Positions 9,922 through 18,016 of a DNA stretch of 64,000 nucleotides are shown piece by piece (position 1 is the first letter of the stretch; each line of letters begins with the position of its first letter). The translations under genes and the position numbers were made by a program. This DNA comes from Endozoicomonas sp. 4G (GTDB lineage Bacteria; Pseudomonadota; Gammaproteobacteria; Pseudomonadales; Endozoicomonadaceae), in the NCBI RefSeq assembly GCF_023822025.1, contig NZ_CP082909.1:3338001-3402000 (forward strand), written 5' to 3'. The notes beneath the pieces were generated by a model. It did not search any database, was not told the DNA's origin, and saw only the letters and a list, made by a program, of their open reading frames with translations.

Positions 9922-10725
9922 ATGTCTATGCCAACTATCCTCAACACAATTGTTGAGAGAAAGCGTGAAGAAGTCACAGAACGGCAGGCGGCAATGTCTA
10001 TGCAGGAAGTCATTACCAAAGCACGCCACACAGAAAAAACCCGGGGCTTCGCCAAACACCTGGAAGCCCGAACAGAAGCTCACCAGGCAGCCATTATTGC
10101 CGAGATCAAAAAAGCCTCTCCCAGCAAGGGGGTGATTCGCAAACACTTTGATCCAGCCAGCATTGCCCGGAGCTACGAAAAGGCGGGAGCCAGCTGCCTT
10201 TCCGTACTGACTGACAGGGACTTTTTTCAGGGTTCCGAACGCTATTTGCTGGAAGCGCGCTCAGCCTGTGCCCTGCCTGTTTTGCGCAAGGACTTCATAG
10301 TCGACCCCTGGCAGATTTATGAATCCCGTATGATTGGCGCAGATTGTATCCTGCTGATCGCAGCCTGCCTCACCGATGGCGAACTTCAAGAGTTCAGCAG
10401 CACCGCCCTGGATCTGGGAATGGACGTTCTGGTGGAAGTCCACGGCGCTGATGAACTGCAGCGGGCACTGCCACTGGAAGGCACCTTGTTGGGCATCAAT
10501 AACCGCAACCTGCATACTTTTGAAGTGACATTGGACAATACGTATTCGTTACTCAGTGACATTCCGGAAGGTAGAAAAGTCATTACAGAAAGTGGTATCC
10601 ATACCCTGAAAGACGTGGATAGCATGTTTTCAAAAGGAGTAAACAGTTTCCTGGTCGGTGAAGCCTTTATGCGTCAGAAAGACCCGGGTGCCGAACTGAA
10701 AAAACTGTTCAACAAATACTTATAA
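9922..10725 (+). CDS. trpC: Indole-3-glycerol phosphate synthase
   Basis: Closes the indole ring from carboxyphenylaminodeoxyribulose phosphate. The 267-residue TIM barrel has IAEIKKASPSKGVI with catalytic Glu and Lys, VLRKDFIVDPWQIYE, EVHGADEL, GINNRNLHTFEV and VITESGIHTLKDV. It is monofunctional, with no TrpF fusion. It lies 3 bp after trpD and is the last gene of the cluster; trpFBA are not in this window. Confidence 0.97.
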   Translation: MSMPTILNTIVERKREEVTERQAAMSMQEVITKARHTEKTRGFAKHLEARTEAHQAAIIAEIKKASPSKGVIRKHFDPASIARSYEKAGASCLSVLTDRDFFQGSERYLLEARSACALPVLRKDFIVDPWQIYESRMIGADCILLIAACLTDGELQEFSSTALDLGMDVLVEVHGADELQRALPLEGTLLGINNRNLHTFEVTLDNTYSLLSDIPEGRKVITESGIHTLKDVDSMFSKGVNSFLVGEAFMRQKDPGAELKKLFNKYL

Positions 10726-10808
10726 CGGTGCACGTTCAGGCAAGAACACAAGATGGGGCCTTCCTTATTTTGAGCAGGAACGCCCCTTCAGTCCGGAAAA
10801 CAGCGTCG

Positions 10809-11303
10809 TTACTCAATAATCCCGCAGGCAACTCTTGACCCACCGCCCTTAGCAGCGTTGCCACTTTGAGCATCGTCACTTTGAGAATTGATAACCAGCG
10901 AACGCCCTTTCAGATCAGCCAGTTTCAGTTGTTTGGCTACCACTGGGACTGTAGCAAAACCTTTGTCGTCTACCGTCAGTCCCGGCAAATCATCAAGCGA
11001 ACCTCCGGCTGCCAAAGCCGCTACCTTCACGCCATCTTTGGAGCCAGCATCACAACTGGGAACTTCATGAACACTGAAACCATGTTCTCCAGGCATCAGA
11101 TCATGGAGATCGGGCACAAACTCCACCCCGCCTCCAGAGGCCGATGAAATAGTGACGGTTCCCAAATCAGCACCAACACCGGAGGGAGAAACCTGATTCA
11201 TGCTGACCTTGAAGCTATCCATCTGTTTATCACCGGAGGTACAGGCAGAAAGTATTGCCACCACGACCACTATGGCAGACAGCCCACAGACTTTATTGAA
11301 CAT
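10809..11303 (-). CDS. Cu/Zn superoxide dismutase-like lipoprotein lacking metal ligands
   Basis: I place the start at the ATG at 11303, preceded by GGAG nine bases upstream. This gives a 164-residue protein with a signal peptide and lipobox (LSAC, Cys21), so it is predicted to be membrane-anchored and to face the periplasm. The rest aligns clearly with bacterial SodC: GEHGFSVHE, SCDAG, DDLPGL, KGRSLVIN, GGGSRVACGII. The fold markers remain (disulfide Cys84-Cys160 and Arg157). The copper/zinc histidines are mostly gone: S77 for the first copper His, S102 for the bridging His, N139 for the last copper His, and the zinc loop is deleted. Only H79 and D105 persist. Dismutase activity is very unlikely; it could be a structural or binding protein or a metallochaperone-like relic. 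Confidence 0.85.
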   Translation of the reverse strand: MFNKVCGLSAIVVVVAILSACTSGDKQMDSFKVSMNQVSPSGVGADLGTVTISSASGGGVEFVPDLHDLMPGEHGFSVHEVPSCDAGSKDGVKVAALAAGGSLDDLPGLTVDDKGFATVPVVAKQLKLADLKGRSLVINSQSDDAQSGNAAKGGGSRVACGIIE

Positions 11304-11573
11304 AATTGCCAACTCCACGAGCAGTAAGTATGTACAGAGGAATATAGCTACCCTTAGTGGGGTTTACTCGATACACGGCCTGAAAAAGCAGGCTTTTTCG
11401 GTTTTATTCCAAAAAGCCTGATTAACATTCGCGAGCGTTATAATGTTTCCGATCCATTCATAGGGGAATTCCGGTTAGCTTGACCTTGTGCTGCTGAGGT
11501 AAGATAGCGACCCCAATATCCATCGAATCTGGAGGGCACAGAAAGCCCTCTTTAAGAAAGGAAACAAGCTGTA

Positions 11574-11984
11574 ATGAAAGCTCAAGTCACATGGGTCGAT
11601 CAGAAACGTTTTCTGGGACTGACTAACAGCAATAACTCTGTTGTTATGGACGCAGATAAAGACGTTAAGTCCGCACCCAGCCCAATGGAAATGATTCTGA
11701 TGGGTCTGGGCGGTTGTTCATCCATTGATATGATCGGCATTCTGGAAAAGGCTCGCCAGAAGGTTGTTGACTGCCAGGTTGATATTCAGGCTGAACGTGC
11801 CGACGCCGTGCCCGCTGTCTTCACCAAAATTCATCTGAACTTTGTCGTTAAAGGCATCGCTGTAAAAGAATCCCATGTTAAGCGTGCGGTGCAACTGTCT
11901 GCTGATAAATACTGCTCGGTCGCCATGATGCTGGGTAAGGGGGGGGTGGAAATCACTCATAGTTATGAAATAGTTGAAGCTTGA
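11574..11984 (+). CDS. OsmC-family redox protein (YhfA-like)
   Basis: A 136-residue protein matching the OsmC/Ohr fold, closest in pattern to E. coli YhfA (for example APSPMEMILMGLGGCSSIDM and DKYCSVAMMLGKG). The two cysteines expected in the thiol-peroxidase site are the Cys in GGCS and the Cys in KYCSV. Family members reduce organic hydroperoxides, but YhfA-type proteins have no firm substrate. It is a monocistronic gene between two minus-strand genes, ending at a hairpin with a T-run. Confidence 0.85.
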   Translation: MKAQVTWVDQKRFLGLTNSNNSVVMDADKDVKSAPSPMEMILMGLGGCSSIDMIGILEKARQKVVDCQVDIQAERADAVPAVFTKIHLNFVVKGIAVKESHVKRAVQLSADKYCSVAMMLGKGGVEITHSYEIVEA

Positions 11985-11988
11985 AGCT

Positions 11989-12048
11989 GGAAGCCTGGAT
12001 TCCCGCTTTGGCGGGGGGGGTTCCGGGCTTCAAAGAGCAGTTTTTTTT
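11989..12048 (+). terminator. Terminator after the osmC-like gene
   Basis: A long GC-rich hairpin (GAAGCC arm near 11990 pairing with GGGCTTC at 12025-12031, and inner CCCGC/GCGGG around a TTTG loop), followed within ten bases by eight T residues (12041-12048). It lies directly after the stop at 11984 and in the convergent gap with hinT. Confidence 0.7.
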
Positions 12049-12066
12049 ATTGTCCTGCGGGGCTTG

Positions 12067-12408
12067 TCAGCCTGGCGGCCAGCTCATCTGGCGTTTACCG
12101 ATCAGGTGGAGATGGATGTGATAAACTGACTGGCCGCCGTGGCTGTTGCAGTTCATTACCGTGCGGTAACCGTCTTCGGAAAAGCCCTCATCTTTGGCGA
12201 TCTGACTGGCCACCAGCATCATTTTTCCCAGTACTGCCTGATCTTCCGGAGTTGCATCGTTCAGTGTTGCGATATGCTTCCTGGGAATGATCTGGACGTG
12301 GACAGGGGCCTGAGGGTTGATATCCCTGAATGCAAGCACATCGTCGTCTTCATAAACCTTATCGACGGGGATCTCCCCCGCCACCATCTTGCAGAAAAGA
12401 CAGTTCAT
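12067..12408 (-). CDS. hinT: HIT-family purine nucleoside phosphoramidase
   Basis: Small cytosolic hydrolase of AMP-lysine-type phosphoramidates. The 113-residue protein has CLFCKMVAGEIP at the N-terminus and the histidine triad H97-I-H99-L-H101, preceded by CNSHGGQSVY. It ends in the conserved tryptophan-containing tail (MSWPPG). It is a single gene on the minus strand, tail to tail with the osmC-like gene and about 70 bp downstream of cysZ. Confidence 0.95.
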   Translation of the reverse strand: MNCLFCKMVAGEIPVDKVYEDDDVLAFRDINPQAPVHVQIIPRKHIATLNDATPEDQAVLGKMMLVASQIAKDEGFSEDGYRTVMNCNSHGGQSVYHIHLHLIGKRQMSWPPG

Positions 12409-12481
12409 TGATTGACCTCCAATCCTCTGATTCGAAAAACCAAGCTAAGCCTAACAGCTGATTCTTTAGCCCGAAAGGCTT

Positions 12482-13213
12482 CTAATCCTCAATCCTGTCT
12501 TCCCACAGCAGCGTCGACCCGACCACAGCCGCTGGCATGATCAGTAAATTGATAAAGGGAATCAGCATCACCAGTGTCACGGTTGCACCAAATCCCCAGA
12601 CGTAATTTCGATCCTGCTTCAGACGATCCAGCATGTCATTAAACGACACCCCTCTGTTGTCTGCGGCATAGTCACAGTACTGGATCGACATCATCCAGCT
12701 GTTGAACAGAAACCAGAGCACAGGGGTAATCAGATTCACCACGGGGATAAAAGACAACACCAACAAAACCACCGCCTTAGGCAGGTAATAGACCAGTTTT
12801 CGGCCCTCCCGGCCTATGGTTTTGGGCAACAGGGTCAGCCAGTCTTTCAGCTCGTATTCGGGTAAATCTGACTTACCATGAAGGTTCTGAACTTTTTCGG
12901 CAAGAAGGCCGTTGAAAGGGGCCGCAATAAAATTCCCGACGATCGTAAAGGTAAAAAACACAACCCCCAGCATGGCCAGGAACAACAGCGGCCAGAGCAG
13001 GAATTCAAGAAAAGATAGCCAGCTGGGCAGCCATTGAACCAACGAGGCCATCAACCCACTCATTTGCTGAAGACCAAGGTAGATCAGAAAACCGAACACC
13101 AGAATATTAACGGTCAGAGGGATCATCACATACCAGCGGATAGCCGGATCCGGAAGATAGGATAGTCCCTTGAGAAAATAACCGGGTCCACTTGCCGGTG
13201 CAGGCGTTGGCAT
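12482..13213 (-). CDS. cysZ: Sulfate transporter CysZ
   Basis: Inner-membrane protein that supports sulfate uptake for cysteine synthesis. The 243 residues include several hydrophobic helices (IPLTVNILVFGFLIYLGL, FLLWPLLFLAMLGVVFFTF, VVLLVLSFIPVVNLITPVLW, VTLVMLIPFINLLIMPAAVV). The conserved features are the N-terminal GLSYLPDPAIRWYV and the late FGATVTL-IPFINLL-PAAVVGSTLLW region. It is divergently oriented from trxB across a 180-bp gap. Confidence 0.9.
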   Translation of the reverse strand: MPTPAPASGPGYFLKGLSYLPDPAIRWYVMIPLTVNILVFGFLIYLGLQQMSGLMASLVQWLPSWLSFLEFLLWPLLFLAMLGVVFFTFTIVGNFIAAPFNGLLAEKVQNLHGKSDLPEYELKDWLTLLPKTIGREGRKLVYYLPKAVVLLVLSFIPVVNLITPVLWFLFNSWMMSIQYCDYAADNRGVSFNDMLDRLKQDRNYVWGFGATVTLVMLIPFINLLIMPAAVVGSTLLWEDRIED

Positions 13214-13389
13214 AACAGAGTTCCTTTTACAGATTGTTTCAGGTGGGTTGCAAATATAAGCCGATCGCTGAAGAGATTCTGGTTCTCATCAACACAAGCC
13301 GTTATTATTCACACAGTTTAACGAATTATGAATCCCTTATCGTCAGAGACTTTCTCTGCCTCTGACAGACATTCCTGAGCAAGGAGTAA

Positions 13390-14343
<954 letters not shown>

Positions 14344-14345
14344 TC

Positions 14346-14376
14346 AGGCAGCCCCGCTGATGCGGGGCTTGCAGGT
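14346..14376 (+). terminator. Terminator after trxB
   Basis: GCCCCGC at 14351-14357 pairs with GCGGGGC at 14362-14368 around a short loop, just after the trxB stop. The T-rich run that follows (TTTTCC) is weak and offset, so efficiency is uncertain. Confidence 0.6.
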
Positions 14377-14394
14377 TTTCCAAAGTCATCAAGG

Positions 14395-14886
14395 TCAGGA
14401 AGCTTGCTGGCTATTTGCTGCCTCTGGTGTTTCAGAGGTTACCCTGAAGTCTTCAGATAACGTCCCCTTCTCATTCTGGTCTGCCTTGGGTGCATAATCC
14501 AACGGCTGTTCCAGTGGTTTGGTACGCTCGGTACGACGCTTGGGAATCTGGCCCGACAACAGGGCACTGCTGCTGATCAGAGAATCACTGAGCTTATTCT
14601 TGACACTGTCGTCATTGCACAATGAGTTGGCTCCGTTAGCCATGTGCTCGTAAACATCTTTATAGCTGTCTGTCAGTTTGTTAACCAGGTGAGCCGTTGT
14701 GTTGAAATGATCGGCTACATTGTCCTGATACTGTTTGAAATCCGCTTCCAGATCTTTCAGCTGAGTTTCCATCTTGCCTCGATCTGAACGGGGACCTGCC
14801 AGCAGATGGTACAAGAGTGCACCACCCGTCATACCCACCAGAAACGCCAAACTGCCTACAAACCAAAGTACATTTACATTTTCCAC
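14395..14886 (-). CDS. zapG: ZapG (YhcB, DUF1043) division-associated membrane protein
   Basis: A 163-residue protein with one N-terminal membrane helix (VLWFVGSLAFLVGMTGGALLYHLL). It is followed by a coiled-coil region (METQLKDLEADFKQYQDNV) and the family signature HFNTTAHLVNKLTDSYKDVYEHMA. YhcB/ZapG proteins link the divisome or elongasome with envelope growth. In E. coli yhcB neighbours zapE; here the same pair is kept as divergent genes but pushed 3.1 kb apart by the IscB transposon. Confidence 0.92.
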   Translation of the reverse strand: MENVNVLWFVGSLAFLVGMTGGALLYHLLAGPRSDRGKMETQLKDLEADFKQYQDNVADHFNTTAHLVNKLTDSYKDVYEHMANGANSLCNDDSVKNKLSDSLISSSALLSGQIPKRRTERTKPLEQPLDYAPKADQNEKGTLSEDFRVTSETPEAANSQQAS

Positions 14887-15028
14887 AGCATCGCCTCAAA
14901 CAGCCCTACACTTGTGCCAAAGTTATAATCTTTTGTGCGCAAAGTATAGAGAGGTTGTGTAACATCAGGATGAGCCGATCGTTAATCAGCCATAGTGAAA
15001 CAACCATTGAACGACTGACGTCACTGAA

Positions 15029-15048
15029 CCCCGCCCTGAAGGACGGGG
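15029..15048 (+). repeat. Left-end hairpin of the IscB element
   Basis: CCCCG (15029-15033) pairs with CGGGG (15044-15048). A C-A mismatch follows, then CC/GG and a TGAA loop. It has the same design as the right-end hairpin at 17972-17992. Confidence 0.85.
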
Positions 15049-15300
15049 CCTGTAAAAGCCTCTAATTCACGGATGTAAGTGACCAGACTAAGCCACTTCG
15101 AGTGGCTACGTTAAAGGCGAATGCATAGTTACCGTGGGATGCTTCACCAGTCCCACGCTCTAAGGATAGTGGTTAAACAGTGTATTGAGGGTTAATCACA
15201 GTGCTGCTATCAAGAAACCGCCTATTAACATTGTCGAGGTGAACTTTACTGCCGCAAGGCTAGAACGGTGCGTAAGCACCAAATCTAAGGACAACGATGT
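15049..15300 (+). ncRNA. Predicted omega-RNA scaffold of IscB
   Basis: A 250-bp non-coding stretch directly upstream of iscB, where the omega-RNA of IscB systems is encoded. Clear hairpins are AGCCACT/AGTGGCT (15091-15107), CGTGGGA/TCCCACG (15133-15157), GCC-GCAA-GGC (15251-15260) and GGTGC-GTAA-GCACC (15267-15280). GTGGTTAA near 15170 can pair with TTAATCAC near 15195. In known IscB systems the guide is the roughly 16 nt just 5' of the left end, here the host DNA before about 15028. Exact RNA ends need mapping. Confidence 0.7.
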
Positions 15301-16410
15301 ATGAACCGAGTGTTCGTGTTAGACAAAAACAAAAAGCCTCTTATGCCTTGCCATCCGGCAAGAGCAAGAAAGCTGTTAGACAAGGGTAAAGCTGCTGTCT
15401 TCAGACACTATCCTTTCACGATCATCCTGAAGGAAAGAGAAGGTGGAGATGTTCAGCCACTGGAACTCAAATTCGACGTTGGAAGCAAAACAACAGGCAT
15501 AGCCGCTGTGGCTGACTGTGATCGTGGAAAGAAAGTTGTCTTTGCTGCTGAACTCCAACATAGAGGTCAGAGGGTTAAGGATTCTCTTGAGTCTCGGCGT
15601 ACAACACGTCGAGCCAGAAGAAACCGGAAAACCCGCTATAGAAAAGCCCGCTTCATGAATCGAACAAGACCTGAAGGCTGGCTACCGCCCAGCCTTATGA
15701 GTCGAGTCTTCAATACCGAGACTTGGGCAAAGAGATTCTGTCTCAAAGCACCCATCAGTGATTTAGCTGTTGAGCGTGTTAAGTTCGATATGCAGTTGAT
15801 GGAGAACCCTGATATCTCGGGGGTTGAGTACCAACGAGGTACGTTGTTTGGTACAGAGTTGAGACAGTACTTACTCTATAGGGATGGACACAAATGTTCA
15901 TACTGTAAGGGAGTGAGTAACGACCCAATCCTCAACATCGAACATTTCATATCCAGAGCTCTGGGAGGCTCAAACCGGATCGGTAACTTGTACATTGCAT
16001 GTCGTACATGCAATGAAGAAAAAGGAGCTATCCACCCTAAGCAGTGGCTTGAATCTATTTCAAAGAAAAAGAACAAGAACAAGCTGGATACAGCAAGAGT
16101 CAGAAATGTAACCAACATCCTGAAAGGAAAGAAGGTCAATTGTCTGAAAGATGCTGCTGCCGTCAATGCCACAAGAAACGAAACCGCTAGACGTGTTCAG
16201 GCCATAGGTCTTCCTACCACCTTTGCTACTGGCGGTAGAACGAAGTTCAACCGCACTCAGCAAGGATACAAGAAAGAGCACTGGATAGATGCGGCTTGTG
16301 TAGGAGAGTCTGGAGCCAGTGTATACATAGCAGAGAGCACAAAACCCTTAGGGAAGTGGCGGTTAAGAAACTACCGATTCAGGAACGACAGTCATATCCC
16401 ACTTTGGTAG
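15301..16410 (+). pseudogene. iscB: IscB RNA-guided nuclease, N-terminal part, interrupted by an IS
   Basis: IscB is the omega-RNA-guided nickase/nuclease family ancestral to Cas9. Residues 1-350 show the full catalytic layout: the PLMP domain (KPLMPC, 13-17), RuvC-I with D59 (KFDVGSKTTG), the Arg-rich bridge helix (about 99-118) and RuvC-II with E159 (AVERVKF). The HNH domain has C199-C202, H215 (NIEHF) and C234-C237, and RuvC-III has H327 and D330 (HWIDAACVG). The last 19 codons (from GKWRLRN) come from the inserted sequence. The C-terminal target-interaction part continues after the IS at 17660. A possible AAGGA ribosome-binding site is at 15286-15290. The truncated product keeps all nuclease motifs but lacks its DNA-recognition end. 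Confidence 0.92.
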
Positions 16411-17656
16411 TTTCGGATTCCTGATAATGTATGGATTTATATCAGTCATTTCTGATTTTCCAAGTCTCACTCCCTTGGGATAAAACTTGTCCAGCAGATT
16501 AACCACAGGACTCATCGCTTTCCATGTCATAGTTTCCGTCCATTTCAATACAGTGCTCACTGTATTCAATAACGTCCCACTCCAATGATTTTCCAGCGAA
16601 GACCACCTACGTTCGATGGGGTTGTATTTGCTGTGATAGGGAGGATAGTACACCCCATGAATTTTCAGGCCTTTGCTTTGACTGAAACGCACCAGCCTTG
16701 AGAGGTACTGAGTGCGGTGACTATTATTTTCCGGACCATTATCGGCAAAAATAACAATCTCCTCTACCTCCGGATTTTCTTCTTTCACCAGATCCCACCA
16801 CCACTCGAACGCATCGCAGACAAAATCACTGGTTTTGTTCGAATTGCCGTAGAAAATATGGAGTTGGTCGTTTTCAAGATTGAGAATGCCAAAAGGAATC
16901 AGTTTACTCTTCGTAGCCATGTCATGATCAAGTGCTTTAACAGGAGCCTTCCCACGAGATTTACCCCCTCTGGAAAAGTCGCCAAGATTAACTGTTGCTT
17001 TGCAGTCTATGCTGACTCGCAACGCTTTTTTGTTGTTTTTAGCTTCTTCGTTTATTCGGTGGACGTTTTCAAAAATGGCATCGGTTTCCGGGACTTTTTT
17101 TGGGGTTTGGTTTTTTGTACCCGACGCAGTTTATAGCCCAGGCGATTGAGAATATCATTAATGGTTCGCACTTTGGGAACCTGATCTTCCGCCCAGCCTT
17201 TTTCTTCAATGAGCTTTCGATGAACCGCTTTAGCTGTAATGCGAGTATAGGCTAATGTGTTCTTCATCTGTGGGTCTGCCTGGCTTTCCGGTTCAACCAG
17301 ACTACGGATGTCTTGTTCTAATTGTGGTAGGTTAATTTCTGAACGGCGCTTGCCACATACTTCATAATGGCCAAAGCACTCGAACCCTGTCCGTAGCTCA
17401 TTGATACCGAGTTCTACGGACTTTCTGCTCCAACCAAACTCTGACTCCGTTAAGCGGGGACTCTCGTAGCAGAGCTTTTTCGACACCTCAGCCATGAAGA
17501 TTCTTTTTTTCATGCCAGTGAGTTGTTTGGCTGCAAACTTAATGACGTCTTTGGCTTCTTGAGGAATAGCAACAGAGGTAGACATAGCAATCAATGACAT
17601 AGGAGTTTAAGCTTGCTGCCTACCATACTCCGGTATGATTTTGATCGCCAGTTCCC
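16351..17656 (-). mobile_element. ISAzo13-family insertion sequence inside iscB
   Basis: A 1306-bp element bounded by inverted repeats. Reading inward, the left end is GGGAAGTGGCGGTTAAGAA and the right end is GGGAACTGGCGATCAAAAT, about 20 matches over 26 positions. A TTA trinucleotide flanks both sides (16348-16350 and 17657-17659) and is a probable 3-bp target duplication. Removing the element plus one TTA restores one continuous IscB frame. The transposase is on the minus strand, opposite to iscB. Confidence 0.88.
16363..17600 (-). CDS. ISAzo13-type DDE transposase, two frames joined by a -1 frameshift
   Basis: Frame one runs 17600-17052 (182 codons: MSLIAMSTSVAIPQEAKDV, helix-turn-helix-like N-terminus). 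Frame two covers the rest to 16363 and holds the DDE catalytic region: RVSIDCKATVNLGDFSRGG, FADNGPENNSHRTQYL, YYPPYHSKYNPIERRWSSLE. The frames meet at an A AAA AAG heptamer (17100-17094) placed in phase for -1 slippage (CAA AAA AAG). The joined product would be about 412 residues, normal for the family. Either this is programmed frameshifting or a one-base change in a run of seven A. Family motifs are intact. Confidence 0.85.
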
Positions 17657-17659
17657 TTA

Positions 17660-18016
17660 ATTATTAAGGCTATGGGTAGAGGCTCACGACAAATGTGTAG
17701 AGTTGACAAGTACGGGTTTCCCCGTACAAAAGCTAAAAGCTCCAAGCAGGTTCAGGGGTTTCAGACTGGAGATATCGTCAAAGCTATCGTTCCAGCTGGT
17801 AAACGGCAAGGAACGTATACAGGTCGAGTTGCAGTGAGAACGACAGGCTCATTCAACATCAAGACTGAAAGCGACACCATCCAAGGAATTTCATGGAGAA
17901 ACTGTCAGAAAATTCAGTTTGTGGATGGGTACGGGTATAGCTTGGCCCTAATCGGGCAAGTCAACATTCCTCCCCGCACTAGAAGTACGGGGTATCCAGT
18001 TGAGGAAAAACGATGA
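17660..18016 (+). pseudogene. iscB: IscB C-terminal part (target-interaction region) severed by the IS
   Basis: Codons from 17660 continue the IscB frame after the second TTA: IIKAMGRGSRQMCRVDKYG, then FPRTKAK, VQGFQTGDIVKAIVPAGKR, TGRVAVRTTGSFNI and IQGISWRNCQ. These are characteristic of the C-terminal wedge/target-interaction region of IscB. With residues 1-350 the uninterrupted protein would be about 468 residues, a normal IscB length. An internal ATG at 17672 leaves a 114-codon frame. The stop (TGA 18014-18016) overlaps the zapE start (ATGA). The right-end hairpin of the transposon lies inside this coding segment. Confidence 0.9.
17972..17992 (+). repeat. Right-end hairpin of the IscB element
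   Basis: CCCCG (17972-17976) pairs with CGGGG (17988-17992). A C-A mismatch follows, then AC/GT around a short loop. It mirrors the left-end hairpin at 15029-15048 and lies within the last codons of iscB. Confidence 0.85.

Larger units (their letters stand above)
15020..18005 (+). mobile_element. IS200/IS605-like IscB transposon (non-autonomous, no tnpA)
   Basis: An IscB-carrying element inserted between zapG and zapE. The left end has a CCCCG/CGGGG hairpin with a C-A mismatch (15029-15048). The right end has a hairpin with the same 5-bp outer stem and the same mismatch position (17972-17992). Such paired subterminal hairpins are the recognition sites of the Y1 transposase TnpA. No tnpA is present, so movement would need a transposase in trans. 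Between the ends lie a structured non-coding region and iscB, which is split by an ISAzo13-type insertion. Exact termini are estimates, because this family makes no target duplication. Confidence 0.8.

Noticed and set aside
12010-12020. G-run as a G-quadruplex
   Set aside because: Part of the osmC terminator hairpin and a single tract only; no four-tract pattern.
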